DNA from: Telmatactis stephensoni | Lineage: Eukaryota; Cnidaria; Anthozoa; Actiniaria; Isophelliidae | Length of the DNA stretch: 64,000 nt | NCBI GenBank assembly: GCA_029948255.1 | Contig: JALIZF010001689.1 | Location: 248,001-312,000, forward strand | Direction: 5' to 3' | Part shown: positions 38,201 through 48,110 of the stretch, piece by piece | How positions within the stretch are numbered: position 1 is the first letter of the stretch | Layout of the letters: every line of letters starts with the position of its first letter | Made by a program: the position numbers and the translations under genes | Notes under the pieces: model-generated | What the model saw: the letters and a program-made list of their open reading frames with translations, nothing else | What the model was told of the DNA's origin: nothing | Database searches by the model: none

Positions 38201-41200
38201 TGTTTATGCAGGTATGGTCACAGTTGGCATGCCAGTATTTAGTTACAATTCAAGGTCTTCTATACCCACAACAAACATTTATATTTTCTTTTCATTCAAA
38301 ACTAGGAAAACAAGTATAAAGAAGCTATAGGATTTTATGAACCTATTGTAAAAAAGCATTATGATAATGTAAGTAATGGCTTTCAGTCTTGCGAGAATGT
38401 TAAAACTGGGTGAAGTGTCATGTCAAAATATAGTCTAAATTCATAGACTATGAATTTAGATTATATTGTGACATATAAACTGTTGATTGAATAAATGTCA
38501 CCAGTAACCAGAAACCGTGGACAGCTGTTTTGGCCTTGTTGGGCCTCGTCAGCACAGTGAACTGGATACTGAGGGCTACAGGTTTGTTAGTGCTACGCAC
38601 TATTATGTACTACCCTCTTAAAATAAAGTCTCAATCTACATGTATCTATCTATCTATACTGGTCAAGTTCTGGTCGGTGAACTGGATACTGGTCAACTGT
38701 TGATTGTTTGTTTGTAGATACTCAGTGTCAGTGCTATTGTCTTGGCCAATCTATGTGTCTCCTATATCCTGACAAGTGCTAATGAAGAGGTATGTCAAGA
38801 CAGAGTGCAATAATCTTTATTTGTGTTTTTTCTTTAAACTAACAGTTCATGTGTTGCTTTCTACAATGCAATTCAGCTTGTGTTTCAATTCTTTTTCAGG
38901 CTGAGGAAATTATGAGGAAAATTGAAAAAGAGGAGGTATGCTGCTTGCATCATTTGACAAATTTCTGCTTGTGTGACCTGGACAAAGAGTGCATTTTTGT
39001 TGCCTAGTTGCATGCAATGAGATGTTTTTGGTGGCTGTGACAATGTTAATTTTATTGTAACATGCTGTCAAGTCTTTTGTTTGGAAAGAGCATCTTTTTG
39101 GTGACAAGATCAAATCTGCATTATAATGCAAAGTTATATAGTCATCAGCATACAGTATCTTTGTTCTTGATTAAATTTATGATGCACATTGCTGCATTCT
39201 ACTCCTGGAGTTGTTGCATACATTGTAGTGTGTAAAAGTTGCAGGGGTGAGCATAGTGCAATTTTGCTATTACAGGCAAGGTTGCTGCATCTGAACTTAA
39301 TTTCTACACTACATGCTCAATGCATAGTGGTATTTACCACCATCATTTGCATAGTTACATTCCTCACCAGACCAAACTCTTCACTGGGAATTGGTTGACT
39401 GATAGGCTACTGTGAAGCCAACAATGTGTTCAGAAAGCAATGGTGAAAACTCTGACTGCCTCTGTCTGAAAGTTTACTAGCTGGAGTTTTGGTAGCCTAT
39501 TGACCAATTCCCAGTTGAGAGTTTAATCTGGCAGGGTCCTTAATTATGCAAACATTGGTAAGTTTTTTTATTGCAATCCACAGGAACAAGTTGCCTATGA
39601 TGATCCTGACAAAAAGATATTTCACTTGTGTATAGTCAACCTTGTCCTTGGGTAATAATATTCAGCAAAATGTCCTCTTAACCAGCAATTCCCTTGTACT
39701 AAGTTTTTTCCATCAATGCAGTCACACTTCACAATTATATGAATCTCTAGAAGCAAGGGTGGCTGAGTGGTTAAAAGCATCAGTCTGTCACCTCTGTGGT
39801 CCTGGGGTTGATTCCCAGAGGGGGCATCATGTTTGTTAGTTTATTCTATCCTTTGCTTAAGGTAATTCCTCTGTTTTGCACTGCGCACGCCTACTGCGCA
39901 TGGTTCAAAAAGCATAAATCGCGAATTTACGAGCATTTTCTTTCAAGGTATAATCAAAAAGGATACTAAACTCGATTTTGGAAATTTTTCTAATCTTTGG
40001 TGCGATAAAAAGCAAGTTTTGCGAAACTCGCCCCATTCCCTTCTCGAAAAAGTGCCGTTTTTAGCCCTATTATGATGATGTTTTACAAAATATCTCGCAA
40101 ACGAGCACCGTGACCCCCATTTCTTATTTCAAAACTTGCATTCACGCAATGATTTACACAACATAGTTGAAAATTAAGAAAATCTATCGATAGGAACATG
40201 GAAAATTTGACGCTTTTTTGTGTATATTTGAGCCCTAGAATGCCAAAAATCGAACATTTCGGGGGTATGTTGCTCTCTAAATGATGCAAAAAATGTTCCA
40301 ATGAAATGCGTTATCGAAGTTAAAAATAAGCTTTCTTGCGAGATATTTTACTATTTTACCTGTTTCTACTAAAATACTGCTAACTCTGAGTTTTGGAGTC
40401 TTTTTCTGAGATCAGATAGAAACATCAACGAATTAGCTGGAAAACATCGAACATTCGCGCGAAATCGCTAAAATACCCTTGTCTATCAAGCCAAATGTTT
40501 CCTAAACAAGTACTGTGACCCCCTCTTTTTTTGTTAGTTACGAGATAAGTAACTCAAAACCTACAAAATATCAAATTTTAAGCGATTTCTATCGGTAGGA
40601 TCTATTACAGAGGAATCACCTTAAGGGTTGTTCTCCGTGTCCTCTGGTTTTCCTCCCTCAGTAAAAAACAAACTGGTGAGCTGAGAGTATGTCTGAATAT
40701 AATTAGAATGTAGTGCTAGTGTGTGTGGGAGTACAGCATCCCCCAGTTAGTGTGCAAGTTCTAGAAGACATTAGAGACTTAAATGAACAGTACTGTTTTT
40801 TATTTCAGTCTGTTTTTTTTTACCAATACCATCCATGCTTACCCTATTCTCAGCATACCATACTACCTTAGTAACAAATATGGTCATTGTATACATGGAA
40901 CATTAAATGTTTTCATTGATTTTTGTGCCATGGATGTGGTCATCAAATGCTGTTGTGGTGACCCTGCCTTCATAGGAAGGAGAAGCAAGCAAACTAAACT
41001 AAACTAAACTACACTGTACCATGCATTTTTATTGTCATAAGTTTGACCATTACATTGTGTATATGTCATCTTTGTTACATTAGGACACTGTACAGTGCCA
41101 AAGGAAACTATGAGTTTGGCATATCAAGAATAATGAAGAGTTTGGAACCTTATAATAAAAAGGTACATTTATGTCAATAACCAGCAAGTCACAGTGTAAT

Positions 41201-43233
41201 GTTCTCTAAAAATTTCAAAGTTTAGCAGCTTCAAATTTGAAGCAGTCATTGACACTTGCTAAGTGAATGCTTGAATAAGTGTTAATTCCTTATTAAGCCT
41301 GGTCCATGTACCAGCAACACAACTAGCATAAGTGTAACATGGGCCAGTGCTTAAGATGTCTAGTAAGTAGTCTGCAAAAATGCTGTCACCAATGGTTGTG
41401 GGGGACAATGTCCTGCAAGCAAACTCTGTAGTGACAGTATACAAGTTATATAAGTTACAGTATGTTACTGCAGTATAACTTATCAGTATGTTATAAATTA
41501 AGTTACAGTTATGTATAACTTATCTCTTTACAGCTTGGAACTGATACTTGGTTTTACACTAAGAGATGTTTCCTGTCACTCATTGAAAACATGGTATGTC
41601 ACATCACATCATGTAGCATTTGATACTTATTGGTTGAATATTTAAAGGTGTTATTTTTCCCTTCAAGGCCAAGCACATGATAATGCTACGTGACAGTGTG
41701 ATTCAGGAAATTATACAGTTCTTAGAACATTGTGAAAGTAGGTGTTGTCATGTAACTAGAGCAGATTTTGTATGAGTGTGAAACGGATGGCACCGTGCCA
41801 TGACTGTCAGTGCCGTGTTGTCTGTAAAAACATTTGAAATTTCTGCTGGAACCAGGGCATGTTGTGATTATGTGGTGCCATTTTCACAATCATACAAAAT
41901 CTACTCTATGATATTATAGCAGGCTGATAAAATAGCTGCCCCATTCTCATTCATTCTGCATTGAGTTATCAAGGAGTTATCTGGACAACAGGGCTGGAAA
42001 TTCCCTACTGATGACCTGCATTGATTAAGCCGAGGTGGTGAATAACAACATAAGTAATGATAAATAACCTTTGACAGATTTTTCCTAGTCTTTGTGGCAT
42101 ACTCTGCATGTTTTTATAAATTTCTTATCCAATCAGAATCACTATCCAAATCTGGGTAGCAATATATCATCAGTATGGACTTATCAGCTGTGTTGTTATC
42201 TTGGTGCCACATTAAGAGTGAGTTGAGGATTTTTTTCCTTAGCCTACTCTTATAGCTGATTGAATAATTGATATCCCTCATCCCTCAAATGCAATAATAG
42301 TCCATGCAGTTTCCATTTGCTAGAGTCTGCTGAGCTTCTTGATAAAAGGTGCATTTGTTCAGGGTTAGCCTTCTTTTCAAGAAAGACTCATGGGATAAAA
42401 ATCAATAAATTTTCTATGTTGTTCTTAGTCAAATTATTTTGCTTCTCTTGCTGGTATTTTTGAATTTTCTTCCTTGACCCTAGGCTAACCCTAGATGCCA
42501 GTGCATCTGTTCTCTAATTTTAACTGCTGCCTGGTTGGCTCAGTTGGTTGAGTGTTGGTTTCTTGTGTGGAAGGTCAGGGGTGGATTCCTGCCATATTAT
42601 TATTACAGGTGGATTCCTGCCATATTATTATTTTCAGTGTCTTTAAATAATTGTGGAGAAGGTGCTGCATTTGTAATTATATCTGCAAATGGTTAGACCT
42701 TCACATCTTCTTGGATAAGGACATTAAACCATAGGCCTCGTCTCTCCAAAACCACTACACACTACCCTTGCATTGGAGGGATGTACACCTGTTCTACTTA
42801 AAACACAACCAGTGTGCGGATAAATTTTGGATAACAAAAAGTTTGGTTTTAGTCACCTGTCAATCAAATTATGCTTTCCCATTTCAAGTTGGATTCCTAA
42901 AACACTACAGGGCCCACAGTAATTGGCTTTCGAAACTGTTGTGGTGTCCCTGCCTTCATTGAAGGAATAAGCTTGAAAATAAATTAAAACAGCAATACGA
43001 ACAAACTTGAAAAAGCACTCATAAATGGGGCGAAGGAAAGGTGTCCACTTTTTTTCTAATGTACTGTGCTATTGTTGATATTGTTATTGATATTGTTCTT
43101 CTTTGTAGTGTATGGAAAGAATGTCCCTGCTCTTATTGAACAACCACTGGAAGAAGAACACATACACCCTGGCAAAAACACTGTAACTTATGAAGCAAGA
43201 CTGCTAAAGAGTTTGTTTCTAAGGCTTATTTAA
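23241..43233 (+). CDS. TTC30: Intraflagellar transport protein IFT70 (TTC30), 29 exons, 647 residues
   Basis: TPR protein of the IFT-B core, needed to build cilia; the zebrafish homologue is fleer. Exons: 23241-23294, 25013-25078, 25605-25675, 26043-26103, 26596-26673, 26966-27022, 27324-27392, 28139-28205, 28333-28437, 29108-29166, 29343-29412, 29527-29576, 29908-29970, 30042-30090, 31230-31270, 31827-31892, 36158-36211, 36285-36350, 36997-37073, 37994-38063, 38134-38211, 38306-38368, 38718-38789, 38900-38935, 39584-39651, 41084-41162, 41534-41593, 41668-41737, 43109-43233. All borders are GT..AG and phases agree (1944 nt). The start MASTIVKEGEYTVTIYSL matches the family N-terminus. Characteristic stretches include NPIYQSKVLKLQAAIKYEE, NLGCLLFKE, QTALIEAFNLKAAIEY, KIYWDLENYGQVE and the C-terminal HPGKNTVTYEARLLK. 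Human TTC30A/B have about 665 residues, so this is full length, with no stop or frameshift. Confidence 0.97.
23671..23917. repeat. Fold-back element of the TGCAC-CTGTCAATG type, IFT70 intron 1
   Basis: TGTCAATGTTAAGCCCCAGG at the left is answered by CCTGGGGCTTAAAATTGATA at the right, with GGGATTTGAC / GTCAAATCCC inside. Related ends (TGCACTAGTCAAT) occur at 47081 and 56887 and, inverted, near 56738. Confidence 0.6.
24089..24839. mobile_element. TTAA-flanked MITE, copy A (751 bp), IFT70 intron 1
   Basis: TTAA at 24085-24088 and 24840-24843. The ends GGTAATTCCTCTGT and ACAGAGGAATCACC are inverted repeats with one mismatch. It is nearly identical along its length to 39861-40620. No transposase. 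Minus-strand ORFs inside differ between copies and are not genes. Confidence 0.85.
25086..25191 (+). repeat. 25-bp minisatellite, 4 copies, IFT70 intron 2
   Basis: The unit CTTTGGTAACTACTGTACAT plus TGTAG is repeated four times head to tail, starting about 8 bp after the exon 25013-25078. Confidence 0.9.
27739..27922. mobile_element. MITE family C copy 1, IFT70 intron 7
   Basis: Ends TGTGCA...GCCAGACTAAAGTCTC and the inverted GAGACTTTAGTCTGGC...TGCACA; the inner arm AATTTGGTCAATAGGTTACC returns as GGTAACCTATTGACCAAAT. It shares ends with 39341-39558. Confidence 0.7.
28501..28803. mobile_element. Fold-back MITE, about 300 bp, with arms of about 120 bp, IFT70 intron 9
   Basis: TATACACTTATTTCAAAAAA at the left is answered by AAATAAGTGTATA at the right. 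AATAAATGCTGGTTTG and TATTCAAATCAGACTTG reappear inverted. No coding. Confidence 0.7.
29662..29806. mobile_element. MITE family A copy 2, TA-flanked, IFT70 intron 12
   Basis: Ends GAGTAGATTTCGTATGACTG / CACTCATACGAAATCTACTC with TA at 29660-29661 and 29807-29808. The interior is GC-rich (CACGGCACGG repeats), unlike the surrounding DNA. The same family is found at 971-1137 and 41759-41906. Confidence 0.8.
31569..31725. repeat. Fold-back element, IFT70 intron 15
   Basis: GATGTAAGCATAAGCAAC near 31583 returns as GTTGCTTATGCTTATGTTAC near 31697, with outer AAATACTGGTTTCAC / GTTACCAGGTTTTAC partly matching. Confidence 0.45.
32657..33740 (+). CDS. Harbinger Myb/trihelix DNA-binding protein, 2 exons, 331 residues
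   Basis: DNA-binding partner of the Harbinger nuclease; in studied elements it helps nuclear import and recognition of the ends. The frame is open from 32640, but a better model is ATG at 32657 (MAGFYDSP), a short exon 32657-32679, intron 32680-32767 (GTGAGT..TTTTAG) and a long exon 32768-33740 (23 + 973 nt, in phase). A proline/asparagine-rich N-terminus leads to a Myb-SANT/trihelix domain (KRWDSVEVKLLIEAY..., about residues 110-200 of the spliced protein, with the Trp of VWDLI and KEKWR) and a Lys-rich, coiled-coil C-terminus (EESAKLIELLQRQQEALQ). No stop or frameshift is visible. Confidence 0.88.
33841..34080 (+). repeat. Tandem duplication of about 120 bp between the Harbinger genes
   Basis: CTGAAACTATAAACTGAATG (33841) recurs at 33962 with a few substitutions through TAGATAGCTTTTAAATACT. 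It lies in the convergent 3' UTRs and includes AATAAAA in each unit. Confidence 0.85.
34097..35164 (-). CDS. Harbinger DDE nuclease (HARBI1-like), internally frame-disturbed
   Basis: Transposase that cuts and joins the element ends. The open frame spans 355 codons. Visible: an N-terminal helix-turn-helix-like region (EENFRVSRETFEYICRLVGP), catalytic residues Asp145 (AIDGSHI), Asp234 (VGDSAYP) and Glu272 (SEHAFG), the conserved SMHDAR motif, and a poly-Asp tail. The listed start is TTG; an in-frame ATG lies eight codons on, and the usual start may be on an unrecognised upstream exon (the frame is open up to about 35213). Codons 161-187 are not family-like (STEKNSTALLCKE), whereas the next frame reads NYFNRKKFYSFVV, a TAA stop, then GVGDSSKTIL, matching the conserved segment. 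Two compensating indels (near 34690 and 34615) are therefore likely, and this copy probably makes a defective enzyme. Confidence 0.85.
   Translation of the reverse strand: MREPRSVWMLPRPQKLDPRNLKQQMPRLLVEENFRVSRETFEYICRLVGPTIHRQKSRLREAIPVEKRVAVSLWRLATGEWYRSSGLMMGISKLPAVYCTHEFVQELCHLKDNFIKFPTSRAEIKKNIEGFARKSDIPNVVAAIDGSHIAIKAPKENGGGTTSTEKNSTALLCKELGILLKLYLSVSTGYPGSMHDARVLRLSVLFRAAEYEEILMEPTFDVNGTTIRPLIVGDSAYPLKSWLLRPFKDTGALDQHQKHFNKELSRARIVSEHAFGATKDRWRVLQKRLDEESERIPDTIFACCILHNICILRGDVCDFGDDDDDDDDNDDDDDGPPSQDANEVIEAVVDYLANQ
35900..36021. mobile_element. Short MITE, GGGCCCGGTTGTT ends, IFT70 intron 16
   Basis: TTCAGGGCCCGGTTGTTTGA at the left and TCGAACAACCGGGCCCTGAA at the right are inverted, with ATTAACCCAGGATTA / TAACCCAGGATTAGC inside. 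The whole 122 bp forms one hairpin. Confidence 0.75.
36691..36909. repeat. Fold-back element, about 219 bp, IFT70 intron 18
   Basis: ATAATAGGGTGCTTAAGCAA with TTTTGTCAACA at the left is answered by TGTTGACAAAACATC and TGTTTAAGCTCCTTATTAT at the right; the inner pair TGCATGTGCTGTCATAGATG / CATCTATGATGGCATGTGCA also matches. Confidence 0.65.
37321..37740. repeat. Fold-back element, about 420 bp, IFT70 intron 19
   Basis: GGGCCATTTGCACCAATAGG at the left returns as CCTGTTAGTGCAAATGGCCT at the right. The inner arms CCTATCTCCCCTAAATCAAG / CTTGATTTAGGGGAGATAGG and GGAAAAATGCATT / AATGCATTTTTCC extend the pairing over about 190 bp per arm. Confidence 0.75.
39341..39558. mobile_element. MITE family C copy 2, IFT70 intron 24
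   Basis: The ends CCAGACCAAACTCTTCACTG and the inverted GAGAGTTTAATCTGG, with GGGAATTGGTTGACTGATAGG / CCTATTGACCAATTCCC, correspond to the copy at 27739-27922. It ends about 26 bp before exon 39584-39651. Confidence 0.65.
39754..41012 (+). mobile_element. tRNA-derived SINE copy 1, split by a TTAA MITE
   Basis: A tRNA-like head with A box GTGGCTGAGTGG (39759-39770) and B box GGTTGATTCC (39806-39815) is followed by an unrelated body and a 3' end TGTTGTGGTGACCCTGCCTT (about 40952) that recurs in copy 2, then AACTAAACTAAACT repeats as tail. The MITE 39861-40620 lies inside it. The acceptor arm does not pair, so it is not a functional tRNA. Confidence 0.6.
39861..40620. mobile_element. TTAA-flanked MITE, copy B (760 bp), inside a SINE
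   Basis: TTAA at 39857-39860 and 40621-40624. Ends GGTAATTCCTCTGT and ACAGAGGAATCACC. It is almost the same sequence as 24089-24839 in the same orientation, differing by small indels. It lies in IFT70 intron 25. Inserting into a SINE shows it arrived after that SINE. Confidence 0.88.
41759..41906. mobile_element. MITE family A copy 3, TA-flanked, IFT70 intron 28
   Basis: Ends GAGCAGATTTTGTATGAGTG / CACAATCATACAAAATCTACTC with TA at 41757-41758 and 41907-41908. It starts about 20 bp after exon 41668-41737. Confidence 0.78.
42525..42990 (+). mobile_element. tRNA-derived SINE copy 2, IFT70 intron 28
   Basis: The head CTGGTTGGCTCAGTTGGTTG looks like an A-box region and GGTGGATTCC like a B box (the latter duplicated at 42607). 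The 3' end TGTTGTGGTGTCCCTGCCTT (about 42937) matches copy 1, then an A-rich tail. About 466 bp, close to copy 1 without its inserted MITE. Confidence 0.6.
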
Positions 43234-43609
43234 CTGCTGTTTGTGTTGCTGTATCTACATTGCACAGAGTGATAATTTCTGAAATATTTAATGTATAGAA
43301 TATACAAAATCTGATTGTTTTGCAATACTACATGTATCAGGGGATTGTCAACCAACAGTTCACTTTCAATCCACCAACAATATATAGCTAAGCCAAATTA
43401 CATATAATGTTATGTGCAGTGTACCCTGGGTATTGTACCTGTGAGCTTTGGCTAGCATTACATTCTATTAATAATGATCTTAGCAAAATATGAGCTTTTC
43501 TCACCCCTTGCATGACATTCTATATTTTATTTGACAAGAAACAAAAATATAATATTTGAAAAGACCATACCAAAGTTAGCAAAACGTGAAATGTTGAGGT
43601 AGTTTTGAT

Positions 43610-43999
43610 CTAGGGGGGTTTGGGGGAATCTGATCGTAAATGGACGGGGATGCTTGTCGTACCTTTTAGGGGTCAAAATCTCCAATCTGGTCCCTATTAG
43701 GACTTTAAGGGTGTCAGACTTAAGTGGACTACCAGAGACATAGCTGGTACCTTTTAGGAACTGTTTTGGGTAAATAAACTACCTAAAATAAGCATGAAAG
43801 GGATGATTTCAATGATCTGAATTGAATCTTCAAAGCACATCGATAACAAAGTGTTTCATTACTTTAATTCTTTATAATTGGTACCTTTTAGGGGTAGAAA
43901 TGAATTGTTGTCACACCCACTCAGGTACCTTTTAGGGGTCATTTTCAAAATTTCCGACGAGCATCCCCGTCCTCTTATATATAGGAGTCCCCCCCTGGG
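43610..43999. mobile_element. 390-bp element with 8-bp target duplication, inside palindrome arm
   Basis: Flanked by GTTTTGAT on both sides (43602-43609 and 44000-44007), an 8-bp duplication as made by hAT-type transposases. GGACGGGGATGCTTGTCG and CGACGAGCATCCCCGTCC are inverted near the ends. Inside, CCTTTTAGGGGT recurs several times. No coding. Confidence 0.7.
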
Positions 44000-44157
44000 G
44001 TTTTGATGAAAAATGCCAAAGTTATGGGTGGTCGAAGTTGGTGCTTTTTCTATAGAAACGTTCAGTAGAAGGCAACATGCTGCCCTCCAACGAATGTTTC
44101 TATACAAAAAGCACCAACTTCAGCCACCCATAACTTTGACACTATTCATCAAAACTA

Positions 44158-44299
44158 GAGCGATAGCACTAAAACCGTGAAACAAGTACTAACTAAAAAG
44201 TACAAATAGTACTAATGAAACAATAGAATACAAAGGGTTTTGCTACTATTTGTCTCTATTTAGTTACTAAGTTATTTCACGGTTTAAGTGCTATCGCTC
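44158..44299. mobile_element. 142-bp TA-flanked MITE, inside the other palindrome arm
   Basis: Ends GAGCGATAGCAC / GTGCTATCGCTC, continued by AAACCGTGAAA / TTTCACGGTTT, with TA at 44156-44157 and 44300-44301. The hairpin is complete. Confidence 0.78.
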
Positions 44300-45584
44300 T
44301 ACCTCAAAATTGCAATTTTTGTTAACTTTGGTGTGCTCTTTTCAAATATTATATTTTCGTTGCTGTTAATAGAGAAAAAATTTGAAATGTCATGCAAGGG
44401 GTGAGAAAAGCTATGCAAGGGGTGGGAAAAGCTCATTGCTTGCCAAACCTCTGAAACACTTTGTCAGTTGACTGATGTAGCCACTCCAGTAGAAAAGTCA
44501 TTTACAGTACTTGGAATCCCCATTTCCTGAATACTCAGTTAAATTTTCAAACTTCCCCTTGGGTTTAATTGTTTTAGTACTATTAGTTTAATGCCTCCAA
44601 TTTCTCAAACCAACCAATTTCTCAAACCAATTTTTGTTCTCCTTGGAGGTTTGAGAAATTGGGATTCTATACTGTATATCATTGGACTACCTACCACTGT
44701 CGATTGTTATTTCAAAGAATGTTTTAAATATATTACCTGGTACCGACTTTTGGTTTAATATTATGATCTGATGATAGAGTTGTTCCAGGCAAAGAAATAT
44801 GATAACTCCTACTTTTGATTGTAGAGTGGAACTATCAATAACAGTGGGGCTTTGTTAATGAACTTCATATTAGGTGACATTTGTGATGGCACCCTGTAAC
44901 TTAGAGCACAAGGCAGAAATACAATTGAACTTCAAATGTATGGTTGAAGCTGCATCAATCAAATGGATTCAAAGTCCAGTGAGAACAGGAAAATCCTGAA
45001 CAGTGTTGCAGAGATTTGGCCAGTGATTCTTACAAGATAATTATTAACAAAACAAAATGTGAGCCGAAACTATGGCACCCAGGGTACCAGGGGTGTAAAA
45101 TTGTATATAATACTATCATGTAGACTATCAATTAAAGAAGTGATGTTCACAGCAGTTACCTATTATTGAGTGACAATGATAGACCAATTCCATATATATA
45201 GTAGTTTTCACTCCTTTGCTTGGGTAATTAAAATCAATTTTCTCAGACCAGGTGAAGATTGAACAGAGAGAGGACTTCTCAGAAAGTCAGTCCCCCAAGC
45301 GGCAGATCCAAGGGGGGCCCTGGGGGCTGGTGCCCTCCCCTTCCCTACTTTTAATCATTTTTCTCTCTCTCTCTTTGTTGTTGTTGGTTTTTATCATAAT
45401 TGTTAATCGAATTTATGCACCTTAGCTCAAATTTCACACTCTGCTCGTGCAAAAGAATAATCATGATATGTTTTTGCCCCTCAGAATTTTATGGCTTGCT
45501 AAACTTTAGAAGGGGGTTTGAGGAAGCCCCCACCAATGTGTTTTGTAAAAAGGTCCACTAGCTGCTGTCTACAATGTTCAGTGG

Positions 45585-45735
45585 TGGATCCAGGGGTTTC
45601 GAAGGGGTCCACGGAATCCTCCTTGAAGGTTTTAAGCCTTTTTTTTTGTCAAACATCAACCAAACAACAGAGTATTATATGCAGCTGGGTTTAAGAAACG
45701 GAACCTCTCTTGGAAAAATCCTGGATCCGCCACTG
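45585..45735. mobile_element. Short MITE with CAGTGGTGGATCCAGG ends
   Basis: CAGTGGTGGATCCAGG at the left, CCTGGATCCGCCACTG at the right, and ATGTT directly outside both ends, a possible 5-bp duplication. It has the same terminal type as 17537-17703. Confidence 0.7.
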
Positions 45736-47197
45736 ATGTTGTGAATGGCTTAAAAAGGGTGCAAAGTATAATAATAAAATATAATAAAATAGACGATGGA
45801 CAATTTTTTGAGAATGACAGCCTGAGTATCAGCCGGGGGGGGGGGGGGGGGGAATCCATTGTAAAAGGATCGGTTATCATTGTGGGAAATTTTAAAGAAT
45901 ACCCCGGCCTAAAAGATACCGAGTCTTTGGCTGGAGGATTTTTAACCTCTAAGAGATACCAGCAATAACAAGCTAATGAACATTATGATGATGAACATAA
46001 AATTGAAAGGTCGAGAGTTGAGAACAAGATATTAAGAGATGGGCTCATTTGATACCCTAAGAGAGACCAGGAAGTGCTAAAACTTTTTTAGCACCCTAAA
46101 AGATACAGATTCATTGATTTTACCCCTAACAGATACGACGAACATACCTGATCCTTTTACAGTGGAGTCCCCCTGGAAGTATCAGTCTCTGTCAAAATGG
46201 GAAAGGAATGGAGGAGAAGTGAAAAAGAGAAGGGAACGGCCCTCCTTTTGCTTCTCTCTCTCTCACTTTCTCTCCCCCTTGCCCTCCCCCAAGGGCCTGA
46301 CAGGCTAGAATGTATACATAAAAATAGAATAGATCCCACCACTTTCCTAGCTTCCTACGCAAACACTTTTATGTCCCGATCTCCAGTTTTCCGTTCCCCC
46401 AAAAAACTTATCAAATATCAACACAGGAGGCCCAAACGTTACGACAAATATGACGCATGCGCAGACAAACTAGTCGCGCTATGCCACTTGTCTATGTGCA
46501 GCTAGCAGTGGCGGGCAAGTGAATGTTGTGAATCGATGGTGAACCTCATTCATGCCTTAGTTTTGGCTGTTGTATGATGTCACATATTGTGTAAGCAAGG
46601 TAAGTGAATACTTTGTAGTGTTAAAGTACTGTTTTCAGTGATAGAGTCATATAATTGTAAACAAATACGGTTCTACAAGTACTTTTGGAAATTCGGTCGG
46701 TGATGAGAAACCGTCTCGAGCATCGAGGAAAAAATCGCACAATTTAAGCTTAATTGTTTAGCATTTTAAACTTACCGTTAAAATGATCTGTTTTTGTAAT
46801 TGTTCTTACGAGCTACCACCGTCGAAAAACGAAAATTTGAAATTCGAATATTCTTTCGTTTGACTCGATCGATCTCGCGAAACGTCTTTCTTTCACGCTG
46901 GTGCCTCAAAACCTATTCTCGGGCAGGCGATACACTAGAAACTCTTGACCCTGAATATTGCAAACAGTGTGAAATTGCTGTGAAGGTTTCCTTCGGCGCC
47001 ATGAACTTGAGGAGATTGTACTTTTAGCCGGTCGTTTCTCCCTCTGGTCAAGGGGAGTTACTAAAACGAGTATCGAGTAATGCACTAGTCAATGTAAACC
47101 CCCGCACTCCCCTGGCCTGGGGCAAGTACAAAACCTGGACCCCCGTATCTGGACCCCCAAATGGACCCCAATCTGGACCCCCTTTAAAAATTTGAAA

Positions 47198-47206
47198 ATA
47201 AATGAA

Positions 47207-47285
<79 letters not shown>

Positions 47286-47372
47286 ATGAATGAATGAATG
47301 AATGAATGAATAAACAAACGAACAAACAAACAAATAAATGAATGAATGAATAAATAAATAAATGAATATCAA
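47198..47372 (+). repeat. AAAT/GAAT microsatellite
   Basis: About 20 AAAT units, then GAAT, CAAA and again AAAT units. Opposite-strand ORFs made only of FIYL repeats come from it and are not genes. Confidence 0.95.
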
Positions 47373-47964
47373 ACCAAACAGGAAAAAAAATAATATCATA
47401 ATAAAATATAATATAACGGTTATATTATTTGACCTGAACTTGACCTTTACAGTCTGATTGTTAACACATTTTGCTAATATTTTACCTTAATATTTTTCAG
47501 TAATGAAGGTAAAATTTATATCTGATTTTTGCATGTTGATTCTTTTTTCACCTATCTCTTGATTAATGTCAAGTCATAAATGTGAATCCCATTCTAATTT
47601 CTAGTGTTTCAAAATACCAAATGCAGCTATTCTCGGAAAACGTTGTCCATATAAAAAATCCAGTTTGTCATTTCCAAATACAGTATCACGTTTCCTATTA
47701 AATATATATTCATTGTTTTAGTGCCAATTTATCCAGGTTGCTCCAGATTATTCATAGCTGTGAAGCTGTGAATTCCACGTGTACAAACCAAATTTTGTAA
47801 AATGAATATGTCTTGAAACATGTGATATTTGTAATCGTCAAACTGTCTTTTTATCTGGACAAGTTAATGAATATTTTCCACTTCCAAAAGAGACCTGAAA
47901 AATCATCTTTCATTGTACAAATTGTACATTTTTTGTTTAATTTCTACAACTTTAGTTGTCAGTA

Positions 47965-48110
47965 GACTACAAACACAAAAAGTTTACAACATAAATAGCA
48001 CTAAATTGTGCTAAATTATTCCAGCAAAATCCAATTGTTTTCTATGGTTTAATTAGTGCTATTTAGTACTTAATTGTGAATAGTATTGCACACTTTTAAT
48101 GTTTGTACTC
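47965..48110. mobile_element. MITE family B copy 2, TA-flanked
   Basis: TA at 47963-47964 and 48111-48112. The ends GACTACAAACAC and TTTAATGTTTGTACTC, and the interior GTTTAATTAGTGCTATTTAGTACT, match 20625-20769. Confidence 0.72.

Larger units (their letters stand above)
43489..44436. repeat. Large palindrome carrying one inserted element in each arm
   Basis: The left arm starts ATGAGCTTTTCTCACCCCTT and the right arm ends inverted as GGGGTGGGAAAAGCTCAT. The centre is near 44075, where TATGGGTGGTCGAAGTTGG pairs with CCAACTTCAGCCACCCATA. The left arm is interrupted by 43610-43999 and the right arm by 44158-44299. After discounting both, GAGGTAGTTTTGATGAA on the left pairs with TTCATCAAAACTACCTC on the right. 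Confidence 0.8.

Noticed and set aside
46800..47027. 75-codon plus-strand ORF as a host exon
   Set aside because: No recognisable motif, no clear splice context and repeat-rich surroundings.
47048..47399. Overlapping minus-strand ORFs rich in FIYLFIYL
   Set aside because: They are translations of the AAAT microsatellite.
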